Part shown: positions 27,797-36,652 of the stretch, in pieces
Numbering within the stretch: position 1 is the first letter of the stretch
How the letters are laid out: every line of letters begins with the position of its first letter
Source of the DNA: CAVXHQ01 sp963761735
GTDB taxonomy: Bacteria > Pseudomonadota > Alphaproteobacteria > Rhodobacterales > Rhodobacteraceae
Reading direction: 5' to 3'
NCBI GenBank assembly: GCA_963761735.1
Contig: CAVXHQ010000005.1
Location: 1,167,362 to 1,231,361, forward strand
Length of the DNA: 64,000 bases
The notes under the pieces: model-generated
What the model was told of the DNA's origin: nothing
Database searches by the model: none
Seen by the model: only the letters and a program-made list of their open reading frames with translations
Program-made: the position numbers and the translations under genes

Positions 27797-28381
27797 ATGG
27801 CCGAAATCGGTGTTCATGCGCGCGGCGTTCCGGGCGTTCCCGCGGATCACGCGGCAATCCCGGTCTGGAATTCCGAGAACTGGTATTTCGAGGATTTCAC
27901 CGCCGGCGACAAAATCCGCTCGATCCGGCGCACGATTTCCGAAGGCGAATCCATGCTCTTCAACAGCCTCGTGATGGACCACCACCCCTATGTTTCCGAC
28001 GCGCGCTTCGCCGTCGAAGAGGGCCTGTTCGGCAAACGCCTTGTGGCGGGCGCGATGGTGTTTTCCGTGGGCCTCGGGCTGGCGGCGACGAACTGCCTCA
28101 ACTCGTTCTCCTACGGCTATGACCGGCTGCGGTTCATCGCCCCGGTGTTCATCGGCGACACGATCTACACGATCCGCAAAAACCTCGACAAAGAGGTGAA
28201 GGACCGCGCGATGGGCAAGGTCCGGGTGAGTTATTCGGTGTTCAAGGACGCGGGCGAGCAGGTGTTGTATTGCGAGCATCTGATGACCGCGCTGTACCGC
28301 GATCCCGCACCGTTCGAGGCGCAGGCGGACGCGGCGATTGCCGCAACGCGGGCGGCAAAAGAGGCGCGCAAACATGCCTGA
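27797..28381 (+). CDS. MaoC-like protein lacking the catalytic histidine
   Basis: A 194-residue hot-dog protein: 'WYFEDFTAGDKIRSIRRTISEGES' then 'VMDHHPYVSDARFAVEE' and 'YGYDRLRFIAPVFIGDTIYT'. Aligned to the G-D-x-N-P-x-H-x-D consensus it reads M-D-H-H-P-Y-V-S-D, so the catalytic Asp is present but the His is Val. It may be a non-catalytic partner, or use a neighbouring His. The ATG at 27797 follows GGGGGGAAAA; an upstream ATG at 27758 in frame lacks that site. It opens a tight MaoC - SBP-like - CoA transferase operon (8- and 4-base overlaps). Confidence 0.8.
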   Translation: MAEIGVHARGVPGVPADHAAIPVWNSENWYFEDFTAGDKIRSIRRTISEGESMLFNSLVMDHHPYVSDARFAVEEGLFGKRLVAGAMVFSVGLGLAATNCLNSFSYGYDRLRFIAPVFIGDTIYTIRKNLDKEVKDRAMGKVRVSYSVFKDAGEQVLYCEHLMTALYRDPAPFEAQADAAIAATRAAKEARKHA

Positions 28382-29501
28382 CCTGCGCGGCATGACATGG
28401 GATCACAGCCGGGGTTACGACCCGATGGTGGCGACCTCGCGTGCCTATGCGGCGGCCCATCCCGGCGTTACGATCTCTTGGGAGAAACGCTCGTTGCAGG
28501 CCTTCGCCGACCGCCCGATTGCCGAGATGGCCGACGCCTGTGACCTGATGGTGATCGACCATCCGCATGTGGGCGAGGTGGCGGGGTCCGGCCTGTTGCT
28601 CGCCCTCGACGGGCTGGGGCGCGACGCCGAGGTTGCGACACTGGCGGGCCAGTCGGTGGGAGCGTCGCACCCCTCGTATGAATTCAGTGGCCGCCAGTGG
28701 GCGCTGGCCATCGATGCGGCAACGCCGGTGGCCGCCTTTCGAGCCGACCTGATCGACGCGGCCCCGACCGAGTGGGACGGTGTGATGGATCTTGCCCGCG
28801 CGGGCCGGGTGGCGTTCGCCCTGGTTCCGGTCAACGCGCTGATGACGTTCATGGGGATGGCGCGCAACATCGGCGCGGCCGTGGCCGAAGGGGCCGACCT
28901 GATCGACCGCGCGGCGGGGGCCGAGGTGCTCGACCGGATGGCCGCGATCTTTGCGCTGATGGACCGGCGCTGTCTGACCCTCGATCCGATCGGCATCTAC
29001 GACTGGATGGGCGGGCAGGCGGATGCCCCCGCCTATGCGCCGTTCGGGTACGGCTATACCAACTACAGCCGCGCGGGCTATTGCCGGTTTGCGCTGACCT
29101 TTGCGGACGCGCCGGGCATCGGCGGACACGGGCCGCGTGGCACGGTCCTGGGTGGCACGGGCATCGCCGTTTCGGCGGCCTCCGCGCACCGTGACATCGC
29201 CGTCGACTACGCCTTCGGGATTGCGGGTGCCGCCTGTCAGCAAGGCGCGTTCTTCGACGCGGGCGGCCAGCCCGGCAACGCCGTAGCCTGGGACAGCGAC
29301 CGCTGCAACGCCGCCACGCGCGACTTTTTCCGGCGCACGCGACAGACCCTTGAAAGTGCCTGGGTGCGCCCGCGCTATGACGGATACATGGGGTTTCAGG
29401 ACCGGGGCGGTGACATCGTGCACGCCTTTTTGCGCGACGGCAGCCCGGTTCCCGCAACGCTCGATGCCCTTCAGACGGCCTATGCCGCGAGCCGCGCGTG
29501 A
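28374..29501 (+). CDS. Solute-binding-protein-like protein without signal peptide
   Basis: A 375-residue protein resembling family 1 extracellular solute-binding proteins (landmarks 'SRGYDPMVATSRAYAAAHPG', 'WEKRSLQAFADRPIAEMADACDLMVIDHPHVGEVAGSG' area, 'FGYGYTNYSRAGY', and 'GGTGIAVSAASAHRDIAVDYAFGIA' area). Unlike true transport proteins it begins MPDLRGMTWDHSRGYDPM with no hydrophobic leader, and no leader is possible upstream because the start lies inside the MaoC gene. It should therefore be cytoplasmic. It overlaps MaoC by 8 bases and the CoA transferase by 4. The position suggests a sensor, chaperone or enzyme part of the CoA pathway rather than a transporter subunit. Function unknown. 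Confidence 0.75.
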   Translation: MPDLRGMTWDHSRGYDPMVATSRAYAAAHPGVTISWEKRSLQAFADRPIAEMADACDLMVIDHPHVGEVAGSGLLLALDGLGRDAEVATLAGQSVGASHPSYEFSGRQWALAIDAATPVAAFRADLIDAAPTEWDGVMDLARAGRVAFALVPVNALMTFMGMARNIGAAVAEGADLIDRAAGAEVLDRMAAIFALMDRRCLTLDPIGIYDWMGGQADAPAYAPFGYGYTNYSRAGYCRFALTFADAPGIGGHGPRGTVLGGTGIAVSAASAHRDIAVDYAFGIAGAACQQGAFFDAGGQPGNAVAWDSDRCNAATRDFFRRTRQTLESAWVRPRYDGYMGFQDRGGDIVHAFLRDGSPVPATLDALQTAYAASRA

Positions 29502-30709
29502 AGGCGCTGGCGCAAGAGGCGCGGCCTCTGAACGGGCTTGTCGTCCTCGATTTCAGTCAGTTCCTGTCGGGGCCGCTGGCCTCGCTGCGGCTTGCGGATC
29601 TGGGCGCGCGGGTGATCAAGGTGGAACGCCCCGGCACCGGCGATCTGTGCCGCAACCTGTACCTGTCGGACACCGATATCGACGGTGACAACAGCCTGTT
29701 CCACGCGATAAACCGCAACAAGGAGAGCATTGCCGCCGATCTGCGCGATGCGGACGACCGCGCCATGCTGACCCGTCTGATCGCGCGGGCCGACGTGATG
29801 ATCCAGAATTTCCGACCCGGCGTGATCGAGCGGCAGGGTTTCGGCTATGCCGATGTGCGCGCGATCAATCCGGCCATCGTCTACGGCTCGATCTCGGGCT
29901 ACGGCGAGGACGGGCCGTGGCGCGATCTGCCGGGGCAGGATCTGCTGGCGCAGGCGCGGTCCGGCCTGTTGTGGCTCACCGGCGCGCAGGACGATCCGCC
30001 GATGCCGATGGGCCTTGCCGTCGCCGACATGCTGGCGGGCAATGCGCTGGCGCAGGGCGTGCTTGCCGCGCTGGTCGGGCGCGGCCTCCACGGACGCGGC
30101 GCGCACGTGCAGACCAGCCTGTTCGAGGCGATGATCGATTTCCAGTTCGAGGTGCTGACGACGCATCTCAACGATGGCCACCGCGTGCCGGTGCGCAGCG
30201 CGGCGAACGCGGCGCATGCCTATCTGGGCGCGCCCTACGGTGTCTATGCGACCGCCGACGGACATCTGGCCCTCGCCATGACGCCCTCGCTCGAGCGGCT
30301 GTCGCGCCTGATGGGTATCGACGGTCTGGACCGGTTTCACGGCGACGCCGCCGCGATGCTGACGCACCGCGACGCCATCAAGACGGTCATTGCCGCCGCC
30401 ACAGCGCAGCGGACGACCGCAGACTGGCTCGCCATCCTGCAACCGGCGGACATCTGGTGTTCCGAAGTGCTCGACTGGCCCGCGATGCTCGATCATGCGG
30501 CGTTCCGCGCCCTCGATCTGCGGCAGGTCCTGCGCCGGGACGGGAACGTGACGCTCGAGGCCGTGCGCGGCCCGGTCCGGATCGACGGGCAGGTTCTGAC
30601 GAGCGACCGCGCGGCCCCCACGCTGGGCGCCGACCGTGACATAGTTCTGAGGGATTTGCTGTCCGACCCGATGCCGGCGGACAGCAGCGACGACCAGACG
30701 GCCCGCTGA
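29498..30709 (+). CDS. Class III (CaiB/BaiF) CoA transferase
   Basis: A 403-residue CoA transferase: N-terminal 'GLVVLDFSQFLSGPLASLRLADLGARVIKVERPGTGD' area (CoA-binding), the catalytic aspartate region 'LPGQDLLAQARSGLLWLTG' near residue 147, and 'YGVYATADGHLALAM'. It moves CoA between organic acids without free energy cost. It uses a GTG start overlapping the upstream gene (GTGA). With MaoC proteins next to it, a pathway that activates a hydroxy or branched acid to its CoA ester and then hydrates or dehydrates it is likely. Confidence 0.92.
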   Translation: MKALAQEARPLNGLVVLDFSQFLSGPLASLRLADLGARVIKVERPGTGDLCRNLYLSDTDIDGDNSLFHAINRNKESIAADLRDADDRAMLTRLIARADVMIQNFRPGVIERQGFGYADVRAINPAIVYGSISGYGEDGPWRDLPGQDLLAQARSGLLWLTGAQDDPPMPMGLAVADMLAGNALAQGVLAALVGRGLHGRGAHVQTSLFEAMIDFQFEVLTTHLNDGHRVPVRSAANAAHAYLGAPYGVYATADGHLALAMTPSLERLSRLMGIDGLDRFHGDAAAMLTHRDAIKTVIAAATAQRTTADWLAILQPADIWCSEVLDWPAMLDHAAFRALDLRQVLRRDGNVTLEAVRGPVRIDGQVLTSDRAAPTLGADRDIVLRDLLSDPMPADSSDDQTAR

Positions 30710-30742
30710 CGGGCGGATACCGGCACGATACAGGAGGACGAC

Positions 30743-32065
30743 ATGACCAGAACCATCGCAAAGGCCCTTTTGGCCACCGCACTCGTGCCGCTGATGGCCG
30801 CCCCGCTGGCGGCACAGGACTATGGCAGTTTCGACGGCTATACCCTGCGGGTCAAACTGATCGGCGGCGCGCAATACGAGCCGCTGTACGCGACCATCGC
30901 CCAGTGGGAGGAAATGACCGGTGCCACGGTCGAGATCCTGAGCCGCAAGAACCACTTCGAACTGGACCGCGAGATCAAGCAGGACATCGCGGCGGGAACG
31001 CTCGACTGGTGCGTCGGATCGAACCACACCAGCTTTGCGCCGCAATACGGCTCTATCTACACCGACCTGAACGACCTGATTTCGGACGAGACGCTGGCGG
31101 GCTTTACGCCGCTGATCCTTGAGCATTCGACCGTGGACGGGCGCCTTGTGCAGCTGCCGCGCCATTCGGATGTGTCGAACTTGTTCTATCAGGTCTCGCT
31201 GTTCGAGGACGCGGACAATCAGGCCGCCTTCGAGGCGGAATACGGCTATCCGCTGGCGCCGCCCGAAACCTGGGAACAGGTCAGCGACATGGCGATTTTC
31301 TTTGCCGACCCGCCCGATTTCTTCGGCTTTCAGTTCGTCGGCAAGGACGAGGCCGTCAACGGGCGGTTCTACGAGCTGCTGGTCGCCAACGGCGGCGCGA
31401 TGTTCGACGACGACTGGAACCCGACATTCAACTCGGCCGCCGGTGTCGAGGCGTTGCAGTTCTTTGTCGATCTGTACGAGGCGGGTGCCGTCCCCGTCGG
31501 CGTGCCCAACTACCTCTGGGACGACACCGGTCTCGGCTTTGGCTCGGGGACCGTGGCGATGAACCTCGACTGGGGCGGCTGGTCGGCCTATTTCAACGAT
31601 CCCGAAAGCGCACAGACCGCAGGCAACGTCGCCGTCGTCCGCGCGCCGATGGGTTCGGCGGGGATCCGCACCGGTTGGTCGGGGTCGCACAGCTTTTCGA
31701 TCACCGAAACCTGCGACAACATGGACGCCGCGGCCTCATTCGTGACGTTCCTGACGGATCCCGCCCAGCAGATGATCGAAGCGCGGATGGGCATCCTGCC
31801 GACACGCACGCAGGTCTGGACAGATGCGCTGGCCGAGTTCGAGGCCGACGGCAACGACTACATGGTCGAAGTGTTTTCGACGTTCCGGACCTCGATGGCC
31901 GAGGATGCGTTCACCGTGCCGCTGATCCCCGAGTGGATCGAGCTGTCCAACGTGATGTGGCCCGAGATTCAGGCCGCCATCGTCGGCGACAAGACAGCGC
32001 AAGAGGCGCTCGACGATGCCGCCGAAGAAGCGCTCGAGATCATGCAGGACGCTGGCTACCTGTGA
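30743..32065 (+). CDS. Sugar ABC transporter substrate-binding protein
   Basis: A 440-residue periplasmic binding protein of family 1. Residues 1-25 form a Sec signal (MTRTIAKALLATALVPLMAAPLAAQ). The mature part starts YGSFDGYTLRVKLIGG and contains 'WEEMTGATVEILSRKNHFELD' and 'LNLDWGGW'-type aromatic residues likely to stack on sugar. A strong AGGAGGAC precedes the ATG. It leads the SBP-permease-permease-ATPase set (30,743-35,205). The following 241 bases before the first permease hold a 35-bp tandem repeat rather than a gene. Confidence 0.92.
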   Translation: MTRTIAKALLATALVPLMAAPLAAQDYGSFDGYTLRVKLIGGAQYEPLYATIAQWEEMTGATVEILSRKNHFELDREIKQDIAAGTLDWCVGSNHTSFAPQYGSIYTDLNDLISDETLAGFTPLILEHSTVDGRLVQLPRHSDVSNLFYQVSLFEDADNQAAFEAEYGYPLAPPETWEQVSDMAIFFADPPDFFGFQFVGKDEAVNGRFYELLVANGGAMFDDDWNPTFNSAAGVEALQFFVDLYEAGAVPVGVPNYLWDDTGLGFGSGTVAMNLDWGGWSAYFNDPESAQTAGNVAVVRAPMGSAGIRTGWSGSHSFSITETCDNMDAAASFVTFLTDPAQQMIEARMGILPTRTQVWTDALAEFEADGNDYMVEVFSTFRTSMAEDAFTVPLIPEWIELSNVMWPEIQAAIVGDKTAQEALDDAAEEALEIMQDAGYL

Positions 32066-32080
32066 TGTGAGCAACCCCGC

Positions 32081-32250
32081 CCGGTGCCTGCGCCGGGCCG
32101 CTGTTGGCAGAGATTCCGGTGCCTGCACCGGGTTGCTGTTGGCAAAGATTCCGGCGTCCGCGCCGGGTTGCGGACCAAAAGATCCCGGGACGTGCGCTGG
32201 GCCGCGACGAGAAAGATGCGGTGCATGCGCCGGGCCGCGATCCGACAAAA
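32081..32250. repeat. Imperfect tandem repeat, about 33-35 bp x 5, after the sugar-binding-protein gene
   Basis: Units begin near 32081, 32116, 32151, 32185 and 32218, each like CCGGTGCCTGCGCCGGG followed by a variable half and AAAGAT. The first two copies are nearly identical; the later ones decay. The array occupies most of the gap to the permease gene. Confidence 0.8.
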
Positions 32251-32306
32251 CGGCCTCCCGGCGCCAGGTACGGCGCCGGGGCGCATCCCAACCCGAGAGC
32301 ACCCCG

Positions 32307-33218
32307 ATGGCATCGTTCTTCAAGACCAGACGCGCCGCAATGACGCCGATCCTGCTGTTGTCGCCGGCGCTGCTGACGATGCTGTTCGTGGTGGCGGTGC
32401 CGCTGTTGTTCTCGCTGTACACGAGCCTGACGAATTACCGCCTTATCCGGCCCGAAACGATCAACGATTTCGTCTGGTTCCGCAATTATATCCGCCTGTT
32501 CGGCGACGAGGATTTCTGGGCCGCGTTCGGCCGCACGATCCTGTTCCTGACCATCGCGCTGAACGTCGAATTCCTGCTGGGCCTCGGCATCGCGCTGTTG
32601 ATCGCCAAGATCACCTGGGGCCAGCGGACGCTGCGCACGATCATGATGTTCCCGATGATGTTCTCGCCGATCCTCGTGGGGTTCATGTTCAAGTTCATCT
32701 TCAACGACAATATTGGCATTCTGAACAACGCGTTGCAATCGCTGAACCTGACGGACCGGGCGATCCCCTGGCTGGTCGACGGCAAGCTCGCGATGTTCTC
32801 GATCATCTTTGCCGAGGTCTGGATGAGCACGAGCGTCTTCGCGATCCTGCTGCTGGCAGGCCTGTTCGCGATGCCGCGCGAGCCGCTGGAGGCCGCAAAG
32901 GTCGACGGCTGCAATCCGTGGCAGGTGTTTCGCCACATCACCTTGCCGTTCATCATGCCGTTTGCCTTCATCGCGATGACGATCCGCAGCCTCGATGTGG
33001 CGCGCGCCTATGACATCGTGCACGTGATGACGGCGGGCGGGCCCGCGGGCCGGACCGAACTTTTGTGGACGTCGATCGCGCGGACCGGCTATTCCGACGC
33101 GCGCATGGGGCAGGCCAACGCGATGGCCTATCTGTCGACGCTGCTGTCCATCGCCTTCACCTATTACTTCTTTACCAAGCTGGTCGCGGCCCGCCGTTAC
33201 ATGGGGGGCGCGGAATGA
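32307..33218 (+). CDS. Sugar ABC transporter permease (MalF/UgpA type)
   Basis: A 303-residue inner-membrane protein with six segments, beginning with a short cytoplasmic tail and 'TPILLLSPALLTMLFVVAV'. The EAA loop that contacts the ATPase is 'EPLEAAKVDGCNPWQVFRHI' near residue 194. The start at 32307 was chosen by alignment with family members; the frame is open through the upstream repeats but those residues look random. It overlaps the next permease gene by four bases. Confidence 0.92.
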   Translation: MASFFKTRRAAMTPILLLSPALLTMLFVVAVPLLFSLYTSLTNYRLIRPETINDFVWFRNYIRLFGDEDFWAAFGRTILFLTIALNVEFLLGLGIALLIAKITWGQRTLRTIMMFPMMFSPILVGFMFKFIFNDNIGILNNALQSLNLTDRAIPWLVDGKLAMFSIIFAEVWMSTSVFAILLLAGLFAMPREPLEAAKVDGCNPWQVFRHITLPFIMPFAFIAMTIRSLDVARAYDIVHVMTAGGPAGRTELLWTSIARTGYSDARMGQANAMAYLSTLLSIAFTYYFFTKLVAARRYMGGAE

Positions 33219-34108
33219 CCGTGGCGTTGCAAACACCGGCGCGGCGGTCGGGCACCAGTCAGATCAAAAAGCGGATCAACGCGGTGCTGCTCTGGATCGG
33301 CACGTTCTCGTTGATGATCGTGATCTGCGTGCCCGGCCTGTGGGTGGTGTTGTCCGCGTTCCGCCCCAACCGCGAGATCCTGGCCAAGCCGCCGATCTGG
33401 ATCCCGCAGGACCTGACGCTGAACAATTTCGCCAAGATTTTCGGCTTTGGCGAAAATCAGGTCGCGATCCCGGTGCTGTCGTATTTCTGGAACTCGCTGG
33501 TGATCGCCACGACGTCCACATTCATCGCCCTCGTCATCGGCATGGCGGGCGGCTATGCCTTTGCGCGGTTCCGGTTCCGGTTCAAGAACGCCTGGTTCCT
33601 CGGCCTTATGCTGTTCCGCACGGTGCCGGGGATCGCGCTGTCGCTGCCGGTGTTCATGTTGTGGTCGTGGATGGGGATCATCGACACGCAGATCGGGCTG
33701 ATCATCGTCTATGTGTCCCTCAACGTGCCCTTTACCGTCTGGCTGATCGACGGGTTCTTCCGGCAGATCCCGATATCTCTCTCCGAGGCGGCACAGGTGG
33801 ATGGCTGCACCCGCTGGCAGGCGTTCTGGCGGATCGAATTTCCGCTGGCCCGCTCGGGCATCGCCGCCGCCGGTGTCTTTGCCTTCCTGACAAGCTGGAA
33901 CGAATACGCGCTGGCAAGCCAGCTTACCCGCTCGACCGACAGCAAGACATTGCCGGTGGGCCTGATGGATTTCACCGCGCAATTCACCATCGACTGGGCG
34001 GGCATGTGTGCGATGGCCGTCATCATCATCGTACCGGCGATCATCCTGACGTTCGTCGTGCAGAAACATCTGATTTCCGGACTGACGTTCGGTGGCGTGA
34101 AAGGCTGA
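33215..34108 (+). CDS. Sugar ABC transporter permease (MalG/UgpE type)
   Basis: A 297-residue permease with six membrane segments. The EAA loop is 'SLSEAAQVDGCTRWQAFWRI' near residue 190. It starts in an ATGA overlap with the preceding permease and is followed two bases later by the ATPase gene, as in other CUT1 importers. Works as a heterodimer with the preceding protein. Confidence 0.92.
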   Translation: MTVALQTPARRSGTSQIKKRINAVLLWIGTFSLMIVICVPGLWVVLSAFRPNREILAKPPIWIPQDLTLNNFAKIFGFGENQVAIPVLSYFWNSLVIATTSTFIALVIGMAGGYAFARFRFRFKNAWFLGLMLFRTVPGIALSLPVFMLWSWMGIIDTQIGLIIVYVSLNVPFTVWLIDGFFRQIPISLSEAAQVDGCTRWQAFWRIEFPLARSGIAAAGVFAFLTSWNEYALASQLTRSTDSKTLPVGLMDFTAQFTIDWAGMCAMAVIIIVPAIILTFVVQKHLISGLTFGGVKG

Positions 34109-34110
34109 AC

Positions 34111-35205
34111 ATGGCAGGTATCGTCCTTGACCGCGTGGTAAAGAAATACGGGCGCATGGAGGTGGTGCACGGCATCGATCTCGCGATTGCGCACAACGAA
34201 TTCGTGGTGCTGGTCGGTCCGTCGGGCTGCGGCAAATCCACGACGCTGCGGATGATCGCGGGGCTCGAGGATATCACCTCGGGCGATATCAGCATCGGCG
34301 ACCGGGTGGTCAACGACCTGCCGCCGCGCAAGCGCAACGTGTCGATGGTGTTTCAGAACTACGCGCTCTATCCGCATATGAATGTGCGCGACAACCTTGG
34401 GTTCGGATTGAAGATCGCGGGGCAGACCGAGGCGGTGATCGCCGAGCGGGTGGACGAGGCGGCGGGCATCCTCGGCCTGTCGGAGCTGCTCGACCGGATC
34501 CCCGCCGAACTGTCGGGCGGCCAGCGTCAGCGCGTCGCGATGGGACGCGCCATCGTGCGGCACCCGGACGCGTTCCTGTTCGATGAGCCGCTGTCAAATC
34601 TGGATGCGAAATTACGGGTTCAGATGCGGACCGAAATCAAGAAACTGCACAATACCGTCCGCACCACCGTCGTCTACGTGACCCACGATCAGGTCGAGGC
34701 GATGACGCTCGCCGACCGGATCGTGGTGATGAAAGACGGTCATATCGAACAGGTCGGCACGCCGATGCAGGTGTTCACCCATCCGGTAAACACCTTCGTC
34801 GCCAGTTTCATCGGCTCGCCGCCGATGAACCTGATCCCGGCGCGGATTTCAGAGGGTCGCGTGGTATTCACGGGCGGCGGCGATGTGCCGGTGCCTGCGC
34901 GGTTGCGCGATCTGGTGCGCGAGGGGCAGGAGGTGACCTTCGGCATCCGTCCCGACGATCTGAGCCCCATCGGCCACGGCATTCAGGAGGCGCGCGAGAC
35001 GACCGAACTGGACCTGACCGTCGATCTGGCGGAGCTTCTGGGGTCGGAAACCCTTATCTACACGACGCTTGCGGGGCAGGAGATCCAGGGCAAGATGTTC
35101 GATCCGCGCGACGTGAAACCCGGCGAGACGTTCACGTTCCGCCTGTCGCTCGACCGGGCGCACCTGTTCGACGCGGGCACCGGCACATCCGTGCGCGTGT
35201 CCTGA
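34111..35205 (+). CDS. Sugar ABC transporter ATP-binding protein (MalK/UgpC type)
   Basis: A 364-residue ATPase: Walker A 'GPSGCGKSTT' near residue 37, Q-loop 'VFQNYALYPHMNV', signature 'LSGGQRQRVAMGRAI', Walker B 'FLFDEPLSNLDAKL', and a C-terminal TOBE/MalK regulatory region from about 240. Energises the two permeases before it. A second importer in this window (57-63.5 kb) has no ATPase of its own within view and may share this one. The stop overlaps the start of the following enolase gene (TGATG). Confidence 0.94.
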   Translation: MAGIVLDRVVKKYGRMEVVHGIDLAIAHNEFVVLVGPSGCGKSTTLRMIAGLEDITSGDISIGDRVVNDLPPRKRNVSMVFQNYALYPHMNVRDNLGFGLKIAGQTEAVIAERVDEAAGILGLSELLDRIPAELSGGQRQRVAMGRAIVRHPDAFLFDEPLSNLDAKLRVQMRTEIKKLHNTVRTTVVYVTHDQVEAMTLADRIVVMKDGHIEQVGTPMQVFTHPVNTFVASFIGSPPMNLIPARISEGRVVFTGGGDVPVPARLRDLVREGQEVTFGIRPDDLSPIGHGIQEARETTELDLTVDLAELLGSETLIYTTLAGQEIQGKMFDPRDVKPGETFTFRLSLDRAHLFDAGTGTSVRVS

Positions 35206-36321
35206 TGGCGCGGATCGTCGAAATCGAGATCCTGATGGTCGATCTGGCGCCCGCCGTCACCCGCGTCGACGCGATCCAGAGTTTCGTGAGCCAGCAAACC
35301 CCGATGGTGCGGATCACCGATGCGCAGGGGCGCGTCGGCACCGGTTATTGCTATACCATCGGCACCGGCGGGCCGGCCATCGTCAGCCTGCTCGACGCAA
35401 ACGCTGGCGCCCGCGCTGATCGGGCGCGAGGCCGAGGAAATCGACGGCAACTGGCGCGCGCTGCTGTTCACCACCCACGCCACGGCGGTGGGGGCGATCA
35501 CCTCGCTGGCGCTGGCCGCCATCGACACCGCCCTGTGGGATCTGCGCTGTCTGCGCGCGGGCCTGCCGCTGTGGCGCATGGCGGGGGGCGCGCAACCGTC
35601 GGTGCCGCTCTACACCACCGAAGGCGGCTGGCTGCATCTGCCCGTCGAGGCGCTGGTGGCCGATGCGCTGGCGATGCAGGCGCGCGGGTTCACGGGCGCC
35701 AAGATGAAGATCGGCAAGCCGTCCATCGCCGAGGACCGCGCCCGTCTGCGCGCCGTGCGCGTTGCGGTGGGCGAGGATTTCCGTATCATGGTCGACGCCA
35801 ACCAGTCCTTCGATCTGGCCGAGGCGATGCGCCGCGCGGACATGCTGACAGACAGCGGCGTGCACTGGTTCGAAGAGCCGATGCCCGCCGACGATGTGGG
35901 CGCGCATGCCCACCTCGCCCGTCATTCGCGGGTGCCCATCGCGGTGGGCGAAAGCATGTATGCGCTGTCGCAGTTCAAGGATTATCTGGCGCAGGGGGCC
36001 GCCAGTATCGTGCAGGCCGATGTGGCCCGTGTCGGCGGCATCACCCCCTGGCTGAAGATCGCGCATCTGGCCGAGGCGCATAACGTGCCCGTTTGTCCGC
36101 ATTTCCTGATGGAATTGCACGTCAGTCTCGTCTGCGCCGTGCCCAACGCGCCGACCCTTGAATACATCCCGCAACTTGACGCGATAACCGCCTCGCGTCT
36201 TGATATACGCGACGGTCGCGCCTTTCCGCCAGAAACCCCCGGCCTTGGCATCGACTGGAACTGGGACGCGATCCGCGCGCGCATCGTGCCCGGCACCGAC
36301 CACACCGTCACAGGAGGATAA
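35205..36321 (+). pseudogene. Enolase-superfamily sugar-acid dehydratase, frameshifted
   Basis: A mandelate-racemase/muconate-lactonising family enzyme (about 371 residues when joined) broken by one extra base in the AAA at 35399-35401. Before the break: 'VGTGYCYTIGTGGPAIVSLL'. After it the barrel is complete: K-x-K in 'GAKMKIGKP', metal ligands in 'IMVDANQS', 'WFEEPM' and 'IAVGES', and the distal histidine in 'VCPHFLMELH'. This residue set is that of acid-sugar dehydratases (fuconate-, rhamnonate- or galactonate-type). It overlaps the ABC ATPase stop and precedes a sugar mutarotase. The otherwise perfect sequence suggests a very recent mutation or a sequencing error. Confidence 0.85.
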
Positions 36322-36322
36322 G

Positions 36323-36652
36323 ATGCAGCGCATGGCCATGGTGATCGGGGTCCGCCCCGAGCAGATCGCCGCGTACAAACGCCTTCACGCCGAAACCTGG
36401 CCCGGGGTTCTCGCCGCGATCTCGGCGTGCAACATCACCAACTATTCGATTTTCCTCAAGGAACCGGAAAACCTGCTGTTCGGGTACTGGGATTATACCG
36501 GCAGCGATTTCGCCGCAGACGCCGCCCGGATGGCCGCCGATCCCAAGACGCAGGAATGGTGGGATATCTGCAAACCGATGCAGGTGCCGCTTGAGACGCG
36601 CGGCGAGGGCGAATGGTGGGCGATGTTGGACGAGGTGTTTCATCATGACTGA
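36323..36652 (+). CDS. L-rhamnose/L-fucose-type mutarotase
   Basis: A 109-residue protein of the RhaM/FucU-like L-rhamnose mutarotase family (YiiL fold): 'GVRPEQIAAYKRLHAETWPGVL' area with the catalytic-region His, 'NYSIFLKEPENLLFGYWDY', and the C-terminal 'EWWAML'. It speeds alpha/beta anomer exchange of a 6-deoxy-sugar or similar. AGGAGGATAAG precedes the ATG. It suggests that the imported compound is a reducing L-sugar. It overlaps the next gene by eight bases. Confidence 0.88.
   Translation: MQRMAMVIGVRPEQIAAYKRLHAETWPGVLAAISACNITNYSIFLKEPENLLFGYWDYTGSDFAADAARMAADPKTQEWWDICKPMQVPLETRGEGEWWAMLDEVFHHD

Noticed and set aside
32016..32306. An N-terminal extension of the first sugar permease through the 35-bp repeats
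   Set aside because: The frame is open, but the residues are Cys/Arg/Gly-rich and the repeat period is not a multiple of three; the usual permease N-terminus starts at 32307.
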